The position numbers and the translations under genes were made by a program. A DNA stretch of 64,000 nucleotides from Lysobacterales bacterium PRO7 (GTDB lineage Bacteria > Pseudomonadota > Gammaproteobacteria > Xanthomonadales > Rhodanobacteraceae): NCBI GenBank assembly GCA_021404785.1, contig QWHH01000005.1, positions 217,833 to 281,832 on the forward strand, given 5' to 3'. This document shows, one piece after another, positions 23,123-30,337 of the stretch. The notes under the pieces are model-generated. The model searched no databases. It was not told where the DNA came from and was given only the letters and a program-made list of their open reading frames with translations. The first letter of the stretch is position 1. The number at the start of each line of letters is the position of its first letter.

Positions 23123-23515
23123 TTACACCCGGTTGCCGAGGAAATACAGCCAGTCGTCGATGTTCAGGCGCAATGCCACGTCCGGATTGGCACTGAGCGC
23201 CTGATGCCAGCCTTCGTATTCGATCTTCTTCGATTGGTGGAGAGTGAGCTTGCTTTGGCACTGCTCCAATTTGCTGCGCAGGTCGTCGCGAATGCTCACG
23301 CGCGCGCCGTTCTCCCAGTCGCGCGCCTTCGGATTGGAATAGCCGAGCACGATCTTCTCGTCGATCTCCAAGCCTTCCTCGCGAATCTTCTGCATCACCG
23401 CTTCGCGCTCGGCACGCCACCAGTCGAAGCGCTCGGCATGGTATTTCATCTTGGCCGCCGCCGCCTGGGCAATCTTGCCTGCCGTGTACTCGAACCGCCA
23501 TTGATCTCTGCGCAT
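23123..23515 (-). CDS. Small helical protein of unknown function
   Basis: A 130-residue charged, mostly helical protein that I cannot assign. The N-terminus (MRRDQWRFEYTAGKIAQAA) leads into long amphipathic helices rich in Lys, Glu and Gln, suggesting a coiled coil. A Trp-rich C-terminus (HQALSANPDVALRLNIDDWL) follows. No signal peptide or membrane segment is seen. The ATG at 23515 is preferred over one six codons upstream. Three nt separate it from the deacetylase-family gene downstream, so it is likely translated with it. Its start lies just before the divergent methyltransferase remnant, which suggests the three were once neighbours in one accessory cassette. Confidence 0.62.
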   Translation of the reverse strand: MRRDQWRFEYTAGKIAQAAAAKMKYHAERFDWWRAEREAVMQKIREEGLEIDEKIVLGYSNPKARDWENGARVSIRDDLRSKLEQCQSKLTLHQSKKIEYEGWHQALSANPDVALRLNIDDWLYFLGNRV

Positions 23516-23579
23516 GATCCTGCCCCGTTTCATCGAGCGCTGTTCGCCCGGGAGCCAGTGTCCCGCACCGGCGTCGCAC

Positions 23580-24230
23580 GGCTTGCGACTAGTGCGCCAG
23601 TTGCACGACGACCTCGACGCCGCCGTGCTCGACGCCTACGGCTGGGGCGATCTGCTGCAGATTCTGCGCGTGGCGCACGGCTTATCGCCTCTCCCGCTGG
23701 CGGGAGAGGCCGCGCCGCAGGCGCGGGTGAGGGTGGCGGCTGAGCAAGCGAGAACGCCTTCCGAACCACCCTCACCCCAACCCTCTCCCGCCAGCGGGAG
23801 AGGGGGCCAAAGCCGCGAAGACGCCAAACGCGCCTTCGACGAAGCCATCCTCGAACGCCTCGTTGTGCTCAACGCCGAGCGCGCCGCCGAAGAAGCGCGC
23901 GGACTGGTGCGCTGGCTGCGGCCGGAATTCCAGAATCCGCAGAAGCAAGCCAAACCCGTGCAGGCGGAAATGGATACGGGCGCGGAAGCTGCCGCAATGC
24001 CATCCGCCATGCCCGCATCCAAGCCCGCGCCCTGGCCGAAAGACGCCGTGGATCAGGTCCGAGCCGTCGCCGACCTGCTTGCCGCCAGCGCGACGCCGCT
24101 GTCGCCGGACGACATCGCCGCGCGATTCAGTGCGCGCGGCCCGTGGAAAAGACGCCTGCCGCCGCTGCTCGACATGCTCGTCGCGCTCGGTCGCGCGCGC
24201 GAACGCGCGGGGCGCTACACGGGCGCGTGA
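23580..24230 (+). pseudogene. 3' remnant of a DNA methyltransferase gene
   Basis: The frame encodes only what looks like the C-terminal tail of a large SAM-dependent DNA methyltransferase of the Type II/IIL style: LHDDLDAAVLDAYGWGDL, then LERLVVLNAERAAEEARG and VRWLRPEFQNP, then a small winged-helix-like end (PDDIAARF ... RAGRYTGA). The catalytic half with the NPPY motif is missing. No start codon or ribosome site fits. A palindromic repeat pair (23688-23804) sits inside and is translated as low-complexity Pro/Gly-rich sequence without breaking the frame. I call it a decayed gene; a short surviving protein cannot be excluded. Confidence 0.6.
23688..23804. repeat. Inverted pair of REP-like palindromes
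   Basis: Two hairpins face each other. CCTCTCCCGC-TG-GCGGGAGAGG is at 23688-23709 and CCCTCTCCCGC-CA-GCGGGAGAGGG is at 23781-23804. Between them, a GGTGAGGGT segment on the left is mirrored by ACCCTCACCC on the right, so the block is a BIME-like inverted pair. A related block occurs at 35066-35181. It lies within the remnant methyltransferase frame. Confidence 0.88.
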
Positions 24231-24260
24231 GGGGCGCTCCGTCACGATTGGCGTGCGGAT

Positions 24261-24281
24261 TTATGCGAAATCGCGCATAAT
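24261..24281 (+). promoter_or_regulatory. higBA operator overlapping the -10 box
   Basis: TTATGCG (24261-24267) and CGCATAA (24274-24280) form a perfect 7-bp inverted repeat with a 6-bp spacer. The right arm contains CATAAT (24276-24281), a likely -10 element 8 bp before the toxin ATG. Binding of the antitoxin here would block transcription, as in other autoregulated toxin-antitoxin operons. The function is inferred from position and symmetry. Confidence 0.55.
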
Positions 24282-24289
24282 ACGAATCC

Positions 24290-24607
24290 ATGAAGGCAGC
24301 GATCTGGCTGGGCAACAGCAAGACGGACTGGAACGCCTTTCCGGAATCCGCCCAAGACGAAGCCGGCTACCAGTTGGACAAGGTGCAGCGCGGCGAAGAG
24401 CCATCGGACTGGAAGCCCATGCCCAGCATCGGCTCAGGCGTGTGCGAACTGCGGGTTCACGACGAGGCAGGAGCCTTCCGCGCGATCTACCTAGCAACGC
24501 GGCCGGAAGGCGTGTACGTACTGCACGCCTTTCAGAAAAAAACGCGGGCCACCAGCCTGCACGATATTCGCAAGGCGCAAGAGCGTTTCAAGCTGATACC
24601 GAGGTAA
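24290..24607 (+). CDS. higB: RelE/HigB-family toxin (Gp49-like)
   Basis: Small basic protein of 105 residues with the phage-derived Gp49/HigB layout: an N-terminal helical hairpin, then a beta-strand core ending in VLHAFQKKTRAT, the signature of this RelE-like mRNA interferase group. It is expected to cleave mRNA at the ribosome when free of its partner. The toxin-first order with the antitoxin gene 3 nt downstream is typical of higBA. An inverted repeat overlaps the promoter. No direct sign of inactivation is seen. The leader is very short, and the ATG lies only 8 nt after the proposed -10, so translation may be nearly leaderless. Confidence 0.85.
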   Translation: MKAAIWLGNSKTDWNAFPESAQDEAGYQLDKVQRGEEPSDWKPMPSIGSGVCELRVHDEAGAFRAIYLATRPEGVYVLHAFQKKTRATSLHDIRKAQERFKLIPR

Positions 24608-24610
24608 GCC

Positions 24611-24910
24611 ATGAGCAAGAACAAAGAACCCGTCATCGGACACATCACCAAAGGCAGCGTGTTCCTCGATCCGGAACTGTTCGAGCCGGCGCGTGGTGTA
24701 GAGCTTCACATGCGCGCCGAGTTGCTGCGTGGCCTCGAACACTGGCTCAAGACGGCCGGAACGCAGGCGGCGGCAGCGAAGGTGCTCGGTGTGACGCAGG
24801 CGCGCGTGTCGGATATCAAGCGCGGCAAGATCACATCGTTCAGCCTCGACCTGCTAGTGCGTCTCGCCGCACGTGCCGGCCTGAAACCGAAGCTCAAGAT
24901 TGCGGCTTGA
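24611..24910 (+). CDS. higA: HigA-type antitoxin, XRE-family DNA-binding protein
   Basis: Antitoxin of 99 residues that should neutralise the adjacent toxin and repress the operon. The helix-turn-helix is clear at about residues 55-80 (AAAKVLGVTQARVSDIKRGK), preceded by an N-terminal segment likely to contact the toxin. It follows the toxin stop by 3 nt. A strong hairpin terminator begins 20 nt after its stop. Operator binding at 24261-24280 is inferred from the usual autoregulation of such pairs. Confidence 0.87.
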   Translation: MSKNKEPVIGHITKGSVFLDPELFEPARGVELHMRAELLRGLEHWLKTAGTQAAAAKVLGVTQARVSDIKRGKITSFSLDLLVRLAARAGLKPKLKIAA

Positions 24911-24930
24911 TTGAATACGCCTGAAACGAA

Positions 24931-24957
24931 AAAAACCCCGGATTTACCGGGGTTTTT
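24931..24957. terminator. Bidirectional rho-independent terminator
   Basis: AAAAACCCCGG (24931-24941), loop ATTTA, CCGGGGTTTTT (24947-24957). The 11-bp stem is flanked by A- and T-runs on both sides, so it can end the plus-strand higBA transcript and the minus-strand tRNA-Ala/tRNA-Glu transcript. Confidence 0.93.
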
Positions 24958-24989
24958 AGGACTTCCTCGGAATCGGCAGGAAGTATATA

Positions 24990-25065
24990 TGGCGTCCCCA
25001 GGGGGATTCGAACCCCCGTTACCGCCGTGAAAGGGCGATGTCCTGGGCCTCTAGACGATGGGGAC
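24990..25065 (-). tRNA. tRNA-Glu (TTC)
   Basis: A 76-nt gene with encoded CCA. On the minus strand it starts GTCCCCATCGTCTAGAGGCC and ends GGGGACGCCA, so the 7-bp acceptor stem pairs. The anticodon loop CTTTCAC gives anticodon TTC and the T-arm has GGTTCGAATCC. Apart from a few stem bases it matches E. coli tRNA-Glu. It is the second gene of a two-tRNA operon. Confidence 0.97.
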
Positions 25066-25101
25066 GCATGGAAAACTACGGCCAGGACTTCGGATGAAAA
25101 G

Positions 25102-25177
25102 TGGTGGAGCTAATCGGGATCGAACCGATGACCTCCACAATGCCATTGTGGCGCTCTCCCAGCTGAGCTATAGCCCC
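25102..25177 (-). tRNA. tRNA-Ala (GGC)
   Basis: A 76-nt gene with encoded CCA. On the minus strand it begins GGGGCTATAGCTCAGCTGGG. The anticodon stem CCACA/TGTGG encloses loop ATGGCAT, giving anticodon GGC, and the T-arm has GGTTCGATCCC. The acceptor stem GGGGCTA/TAGCTCC includes one G-T pair. It is followed 36 nt later by tRNA-Glu. Confidence 0.97.
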
Positions 25178-25205
25178 ACTGTTTCATCCGCGGGAAAGGC
25201 GCGGA

Positions 25206-25234
25206 AGAATATAGGCAGGGCGCGGTTTCGTCAA
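25206..25234 (-). promoter_or_regulatory. Promoter of the tRNA-Ala/tRNA-Glu operon
   Basis: Minus strand: TTGACG (25234-25229), 17-bp spacer, TATTCT (25211-25206), followed by a GC-rich discriminator (TCCGCGCC). This is a strong stable-RNA type promoter about 30 bp upstream of tRNA-Ala. Confidence 0.75.
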
Positions 25235-25244
25235 CCGCGGACGT

Positions 25245-25991
25245 TCATTTTCCGGCCAGCAAGGCGCGCACGATCGGCGGTACTTGCGCCGTAGCGGCCT
25301 CAAGGTTGGCGTAAATTTCCGGCAGACTGATGGACGCTTCCCCACCACAACCGGCGGCCCAGTTGGCAACCAGCGCAAGGCACGCGTATTCGATGCCCAG
25401 TTCGCGCGCAAGCGCCGCCTCGGGCATGCCGGTCATGCCGACCAGATCACAGCCGTCATGGCGCATGCGCGCGATTTCGGCGCGTGTTTCCAGGCGCGGC
25501 CCCTGGGTGGCGCCATAGCAGCCACCATCGACCACGGCAATGTTCGCGGCCTTGCCGGCGACGATGAGTTCGGCGCGCAAAGCCGGACTGTATGGTTCGG
25601 TGAAATCGATGTGCTCGACTTTCGCGCCTTCGATATCGCAAAAGCTGTCGAGGCGCCCGTGCGTGTAGTCGATGATCTGGTCCGGCACGGCGATGACACG
25701 CGGGCCCATTTTTTCGGTGATCCCGCCGACCGCGTTCACGCCGAGCACGCGGCGCGCGCCCAGATGATGCAGCGCCCAGACATTGGCGCGATAGTTCACG
25801 CGGTGCGGGGCGAGCGTGTGCGCTTCGCCATGGCGGGCGAGAAACGCGACGCGTCTTCCAGTCAGTTCACCCAGCACGACATGACCGGATGGCTCGCCGA
25901 ACGGCGTCTGCACCGCGCGCTTTTCCACGTCACCCAAACCGGGAAACGTATACAAACCGGTGCCGCCGATGATGGCCAGATCCAGGCTCAT
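25245..25991 (-). CDS. mtnP: S-methyl-5'-thioinosine/thioadenosine phosphorylase
   Basis: Phosphorylase of the purine nucleoside phosphorylase/MTAP family, 248 residues. It splits methylthio-nucleosides formed in polyamine and quorum-signal metabolism to base plus methylthioribose-1-phosphate. Visible motifs are IIGGTGLY at the N-terminus (phosphate site), FLARHGEAHTLAPHRVNYRAN, NAVGGI, and GGCYGATQGPRLETRAEI with VGMTGMPEA near the end. The short form and sequence style recall the methylthioinosine phosphorylase of Pseudomonas, so substrate preference between MTI and MTA is open. It follows hpt by 1 nt, consistent with salvage of the released hypoxanthine. Confidence 0.85.
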   Translation of the reverse strand: MSLDLAIIGGTGLYTFPGLGDVEKRAVQTPFGEPSGHVVLGELTGRRVAFLARHGEAHTLAPHRVNYRANVWALHHLGARRVLGVNAVGGITEKMGPRVIAVPDQIIDYTHGRLDSFCDIEGAKVEHIDFTEPYSPALRAELIVAGKAANIAVVDGGCYGATQGPRLETRAEIARMRHDGCDLVGMTGMPEAALARELGIEYACLALVANWAAGCGGEASISLPEIYANLEAATAQVPPIVRALLAGK

Positions 25992-25992
25992 G

Positions 25993-26538
25993 TCACTCCT
26001 TCAAAGCGTAGATTGCAGGCAGATTGCGACCCTGTTCGTGGTAATCCATGCCAAATCCGAACACATAGCGGTCCGGCACTTGCACGCCGCAGAAATCGGC
26101 TTGGATTCCGGGTGCGGTGCGGTCATGGCGCTTCTGGCACAACACCGCGATCAGCACACGATGCGCGCCGCTCGCAAGGCACCAGTCGCGCACCGCGCGC
26201 AGCGTGTAGCCTTCGTCGAGGATATCGTCGGCGAGCAGCACGGTGCGTCCGGTCAGCGAAGACACCGGTTTGCGCAGCCAGTGCAGTTCGCCGCCTTGCG
26301 TTTCGCCGCGATAGCGCGTGGCATGGACGTAGTCGAACTCAAGGTCGGTGGCAACGGCCAGCGCCAGCGCGCCGGAGAAAATCAGTCCGCCGTGCATCAC
26401 GCTCAGGTACACGGGCACCACGCCCGCGAGCGCGACGTCGATATCGCGGCCCATGCGCGCGATAGCGGCGTCGAGTTCGACACGGGCATGGATCAGTTCT
26501 GCGGTTTTCAAAGCGTCGGAGAGTGCTGGGCGAGTCAT
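25993..26538 (-). CDS. hpt: Hypoxanthine-guanine phosphoribosyltransferase
   Basis: Type I phosphoribosyltransferase of 181 residues that converts hypoxanthine or guanine plus PRPP to IMP or GMP. The PRPP loop VLLADDILDEGYTL is near residue 100 and the flexible catalytic loop contains RYRGET. The ATG at 26538 is chosen because it aligns with family N-termini and overlaps the nagZ stop as ATGA; the upstream extension is Arg-rich and lies within nagZ. Together with the next gene mtnP it forms a salvage pair: MTI phosphorolysis gives hypoxanthine, which Hpt recycles. Confidence 0.92.
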   Translation of the reverse strand: MTRPALSDALKTAELIHARVELDAAIARMGRDIDVALAGVVPVYLSVMHGGLIFSGALALAVATDLEFDYVHATRYRGETQGGELHWLRKPVSSLTGRTVLLADDILDEGYTLRAVRDWCLASGAHRVLIAVLCQKRHDRTAPGIQADFCGVQVPDRYVFGFGMDYHEQGRNLPAIYALKE

Positions 26539-27545
26539 GCGGATACGGTTTCCAGTGCGGTAAGGCGCGCGGCGAAATGCGCGTGTTGGGGATTGTCGAC
26601 AAGGTCTTGGCAGCTCAATGCGACCTTGCCGCGCAAGGCCTCGATAACGTCGGGCTCGCACGGATTCGCGTCACGGCAGGCGGCGAGCGCCTCCGGCACG
26701 ATTTCAGGCTTGCACACCAGCACGATATCGCAACCGGCGTCGCGATGCGCGGCAATGCGCGCGGCGACGCCGCCCACGCCTTCGGCCGCGGCCATGCTGA
26801 TATCGTCACTGAACACTACGCCGCGAAAACCCAGCTCACCGCGCAGAATGTCGCGAATCCAGACCGAGGAATATCCCGCGGGATTTTCGTCAACGGCCGG
26901 ATACGTCACGTGTCCCATCATCACCGCCTCGGCGCCGCTATCGATAGCGTCAGCGAACGGGATCAGGTCGGCGGCGCGGATTGCGTCCAATGCGCGGCGA
27001 TCGATGGCGGCTTCAAGGTGCGTATCCTCGCGCACCGACCCGTGACCGGGAAAGTGCTTGAGCGTCGCTGCCATGCCGGCCAGACGCATGTTGCGCACAT
27101 ATTCCAGTCCAAGCCGCGAGACGACCTCGGGATCGGCGTGGAATGCACGTTCGCCGATGACGACATTGCCACGCGCCAGATCGAGTACCGGCGCGTAACT
27201 GAAATCGACATCGACCGCGCGCATTTCGCTGGCCATCAGCCAGGCATGTTCACCGGCCAGTTCCAGCGCCAGCCGCGGGTCGCGCGCGTAAACCTCGCCG
27301 ATGCGTGCCAGTGCGGGCAGGCGCGTGAAGCCCTCGCGAAAACGCTGCACCGGCCCGCCTTCCTGATCCACGCACACCAGCAAGGGTTCGTGGCGGCACG
27401 CGCGGATATCCGCGATCAATTGCGCCACCTGCTCGCGCGATTCGAAGTTGCGCTTGAACAAAATCACGCCGCTGACTTGCGGCGCGCAAATCCAGTCGCG
27501 TTCGATGGAGCGCAGTTGCCTGCCTTCGATTCCGATGATCAACAA
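26535..27545 (-). CDS. nagZ: Beta-N-acetylhexosaminidase NagZ
   Basis: Cytosolic GH3 enzyme of peptidoglycan recycling that removes GlcNAc from anhydro-muropeptides; about 336 residues. Motifs include CVDQEGGPVQRFREGFTRLP, the catalytic loop KHFPGHGSVREDTH (general-acid His) and the nucleophile Asp in FSDDISMAA. The start is the TTG at 27545: AGGAAA lies 7 nt upstream and the product then begins LLIIGIEG as in relatives. A TTG six codons earlier is possible. It overlaps the hpt start by 4 nt and begins inside the last bases of rlmD spacing, so rlmD-nagZ-hpt-mtnP look like one transcript. Confidence 0.92.
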   Translation of the reverse strand: MLIIGIEGRQLRSIERDWICAPQVSGVILFKRNFESREQVAQLIADIRACRHEPLLVCVDQEGGPVQRFREGFTRLPALARIGEVYARDPRLALELAGEHAWLMASEMRAVDVDFSYAPVLDLARGNVVIGERAFHADPEVVSRLGLEYVRNMRLAGMAATLKHFPGHGSVREDTHLEAAIDRRALDAIRAADLIPFADAIDSGAEAVMMGHVTYPAVDENPAGYSSVWIRDILRGELGFRGVVFSDDISMAAAEGVGGVAARIAAHRDAGCDIVLVCKPEIVPEALAACRDANPCEPDVIEALRGKVALSCQDLVDNPQHAHFAARLTALETVSA

Positions 27546-27549
27546 CGTC

Positions 27550-28875
27550 TTATTTCCTGTCAAAAACAGCTATGGATTCTACATGCGCCGTGTGCGGAAA
27601 CATGTCCATCGCGCCGGCGGCGCGCAGCATAAATCCATGCCGATTGACCAGTGTTCCGGCATCGCGCGCCAGCGAACCGGGATGACACGATACGTAAACG
27701 ACGCGCCGAGTGGATTTCCGCGGCAGATATTCGAGCACGGCTTCGGCGCCGCTGCGCGGCGGGTCGAGCAGCAGCAGATCGTAATCGGACTTCGCCCAGG
27801 GCGCGTCGCGCTGGTCGGCAGCAAGATCGGCGGCGATGAACTGCGCATTGGCGATACCGTTGCGTTGCGCATTCTCGCCCGCGCGTCGCACCAGACCCGC
27901 CTCGCCTTCCACGCCAGTCACCTGCGCGGCGCGACGCGCCAGCGGCAGGGTGAAATTGCCGAGACCACAGAAGAGATCGAGCACGCGATCCGCCGGCTGA
28001 GGATCAAGCAAACCCAGCGCATGATCGATCATCGCGCGGTTCATGCCGGCGTTGACCTGCACGAAATCGAGCGGCTTGAATTCGAGTTCCACGTCGTATT
28101 TGGGCAGCCGGAACGTCAATTGCGCATCCACAAGCGAAAGCGGCGCAACGCTGTCGATGCCGCCGGATTGCGAAAAAATGGCCAACGCATGCGTTTTCGC
28201 GAATTCGATCAACGTGGCCTGGTCGCGTTCGGACAACGGATGCAGGTGGCGGAACACGAGCGCAGCGATGTCGTCACCGATCGCCACTTCGATTTGTGGA
28301 ATGTCGCGCTTGCCATCCAGCGTTTCGATCAGAGTAGCAATGTCGGCGATGTGCTCGCCAACCGCCGGTATCAGCACCTCACAGCGTGCAATGTCGGCGA
28401 CGTAGCGGCCGTTTGATTCGCGGAAACCGACCAGCACCCTGCCCTTCTTCTCGACGAATTTCACACTCAGACGCGCCTTGCGCCGGTAGCCCCAGGGCGA
28501 ATCCGTCAGCGGCGGCAATATGGACATCGGCACAACCTTGCCGATGCGCTCGAGGTTTTCCAGCAGCACCCGCTGCTTGGCCGCGATCTGCGCCTCGGGT
28601 TTCAGATGCTGGAGCGCACATCCGCCGCAGACGCCGAAATGCGCGCAGCGCGGAATCACCCGATCCGGCGATGCGTGCAGTACTTCCTCGACGACCGCTT
28701 CGTCGTAATGCCGGTGCTTGCCGCTGAAGCGCGCGCGCACGCGTTCGCCGGCCAGCGCGCCGGCCACGAACACGGCCTTGCCGTTGACGTGTGCCACGCC
28801 ACGGCCGTCGTGCGAAAGATCGGTGATGTCGGTTTCGAAAACGCTCATGCGCAGGTGCCGCGAAAGGGGCGTCAT
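27550..28875 (-). CDS. rlmD: 23S rRNA (uracil-5)-methyltransferase RlmD
   Basis: SAM-dependent enzyme making m5U1939 in 23S rRNA; about 441 residues. An N-terminal TRAM domain (residues 10-65) is followed by the [4Fe-4S] cysteine cluster CAHFGVCGGCALQH. The Rossmann domain has LDLFCGLGNFTLPLA and LLLDPPRSG, with the catalytic Cys in VYVSCHPGSLARD. The ATG at 28875 is taken; an ATG nine codons later (28848) is equally possible because neither has a clear ribosome site. It heads a minus-strand set with nagZ, hpt and mtnP and is divergent from the receiver-Hpt gene 48 bp away. Confidence 0.94.
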   Translation of the reverse strand: MTPLSRHLRMSVFETDITDLSHDGRGVAHVNGKAVFVAGALAGERVRARFSGKHRHYDEAVVEEVLHASPDRVIPRCAHFGVCGGCALQHLKPEAQIAAKQRVLLENLERIGKVVPMSILPPLTDSPWGYRRKARLSVKFVEKKGRVLVGFRESNGRYVADIARCEVLIPAVGEHIADIATLIETLDGKRDIPQIEVAIGDDIAALVFRHLHPLSERDQATLIEFAKTHALAIFSQSGGIDSVAPLSLVDAQLTFRLPKYDVELEFKPLDFVQVNAGMNRAMIDHALGLLDPQPADRVLDLFCGLGNFTLPLARRAAQVTGVEGEAGLVRRAGENAQRNGIANAQFIAADLAADQRDAPWAKSDYDLLLLDPPRSGAEAVLEYLPRKSTRRVVYVSCHPGSLARDAGTLVNRHGFMLRAAGAMDMFPHTAHVESIAVFDRK

Positions 28876-28922
28876 GATACCAGTGCATTGACGGGACTTC
28901 GCCCAATCCGCATCCTGCGGAC

Positions 28923-29621
28923 ATGGCGACAACCGATTCAGCGCCGCGCGTACTGATAGTCGACGACGATTCGATCTCGCTGCGCTTTCTCGGAGTAGCG
29001 TTGCTGCAATCCGGTTACACCGTGGCGACCGCCGTCAACGGTGCCGCGGCGCTGGCCGCTGATCACGTCTTCGATCTGCTGCTGATAGACCGTCACTTGC
29101 CCGATATTGGCGGCGTTGAATTGCTGCACGCGCTGCGCGAGCGCGGCGTGTCGACACCGGCGATCGCGACCAGCGCCGAAATCGATGCGGAACTGGGTGC
29201 GCACCTTCGCGCCGCCGGATTCGCGGATGTCATCGAGAAACCGGCATCCCTACAACGTATTCACGAAATCGTCGCCAAATTTCTACCCAAGTCCTCGCAC
29301 GCCCTGCTCGACGACACTGCCGCCCTGGATTCCGTCGGCGGCGACCCGAACGCGCTGCGCGCGTTGCGCGGCCTGCTGGCGCGGGAACTGGAGGAACTCG
29401 AGCATGAACTCACCCACGGCGATCTCGCCACCGACAGCACAACGCTGGTCGAACGCTTGCACAGACTGCGCGCATCGTGCGGGTTTTGCGGAGCAGCCGC
29501 GCTGGCTGCGCGTGCAGTCGAATGGCAAACCACGCTGCGAGCAGGGAATCGACCCACGCATGAACAACGCGATGCGTTCGTCTCCGTTTGCCGCGAAACC
29601 CGTGTAGCGCTGTGCAACTAG
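28923..29621 (+). CDS. Receiver-Hpt two-domain signalling protein
   Basis: A 232-residue protein with an N-terminal receiver domain (VDDDS acid cluster, phospho-Asp56 in LLIDRHLP, Lys106 in IEKPAS) and a C-terminal helical segment resembling Hpt. His180 lies in LVERLHRLRASCGFCGAAAL, which fits the Hpt helix pattern His-x-Leu-(K/R)-x-x-x-x-x-x-G. No output or DNA-binding domain is present, so it may relay or drain phosphate in a phosphorelay. A partner kinase is not encoded beside it; RpfC is the only hybrid kinase in the window. It is divergent from rlmD and convergent with recO, overlapping by 4 nt. Confidence 0.78.
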   Translation: MATTDSAPRVLIVDDDSISLRFLGVALLQSGYTVATAVNGAAALAADHVFDLLLIDRHLPDIGGVELLHALRERGVSTPAIATSAEIDAELGAHLRAAGFADVIEKPASLQRIHEIVAKFLPKSSHALLDDTAALDSVGGDPNALRALRGLLARELEELEHELTHGDLATDSTTLVERLHRLRASCGFCGAAALAARAVEWQTTLRAGNRPTHEQRDAFVSVCRETRVALCN

Positions 29622-30337
29622 CCGTTTGACCCACGCGTATTGCCGAGCAAGTTCCACGCATTCAGCGTGTCGCCATCCAGGCGCTGCGCAATCAGCGCGC
29701 GCAGCAAGCGACGCAGGCTGGGCAAATCCGCTACATCCGGTTCTTCGTCGCGCGCAAACGCGAGCAAGGCAACTCCGCGCAACTTCAATCCATCGCCTGC
29801 ACCGCGCCAGCGCACTAGACCTTGTTCAAGGAGATACGCGTATTCGGCCGCGGCATCAATTGGTTCGCCGGTGTCGGCTTGTGCATCGAGCAGCAATCCG
29901 TATCCGAGATGTCCGAGCAGGTCGCGCTCGAATCGGCGCAGCGTCCACGCCGGCGAATGGCCCTGCGCCAGTCGCGCGAGTGTTTCCAGGTAGCACCCAA
30001 ACAACTCCGGATGCGGGTCGTTGCGCGGCACCAGACGCACGACAAGTTCATTGAGATACAAGGCGCACAATAAATGCTCGCCCGACAGGGGCAGAGCCGC
30101 GCCAGCCGCTTCGGCCGAGTTCAAGGTGGCGAGTTCGCCACGCCCGCTCCAGCCCAGTTGCAGCGGCGCAAATGGCTGCAACAGCGACCGTGGCGTGCGT
30201 GAGCGAGCGCTGCGCACGCCACGCGCAACAAGCCCGATACGGCCATGATCGCGGCTGAGCACGTGCAGCAGCAGCGAAGTCTCGCGCCATGCGCGCGCAT
30301 GTAGCACGAAGGCCGGCTGCGCTTCGACGCGATTCAT
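29618..30337 (-). CDS. recO: DNA repair protein RecO
   Basis: Recombination mediator that with RecR loads RecA on SSB-coated gaps; 239 residues. The N-terminal OB fold (residues 8-80) includes FVLHARAWRETSLLLHVLSR and DHGRIGLVARGVR, both typical. A helical C-terminal domain without the zinc cysteines follows, as in other proteobacterial RecO. The ATG at 30337 overlaps the era stop as ATGA. It is the last gene of the rpoE-to-recO minus-strand operon, the same era-recO coupling as in E. coli. Confidence 0.93.
   Translation of the reverse strand: MNRVEAQPAFVLHARAWRETSLLLHVLSRDHGRIGLVARGVRSARSRTPRSLLQPFAPLQLGWSGRGELATLNSAEAAGAALPLSGEHLLCALYLNELVVRLVPRNDPHPELFGCYLETLARLAQGHSPAWTLRRFERDLLGHLGYGLLLDAQADTGEPIDAAAEYAYLLEQGLVRWRGAGDGLKLRGVALLAFARDEEPDVADLPSLRRLLRALIAQRLDGDTLNAWNLLGNTRGSNG

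Noticed and set aside
23772-24245. Minus-strand frame opposite the methyltransferase remnant
   Set aside because: No motif and no start signal; the plus-strand translation has clear methyltransferase-tail patterns.
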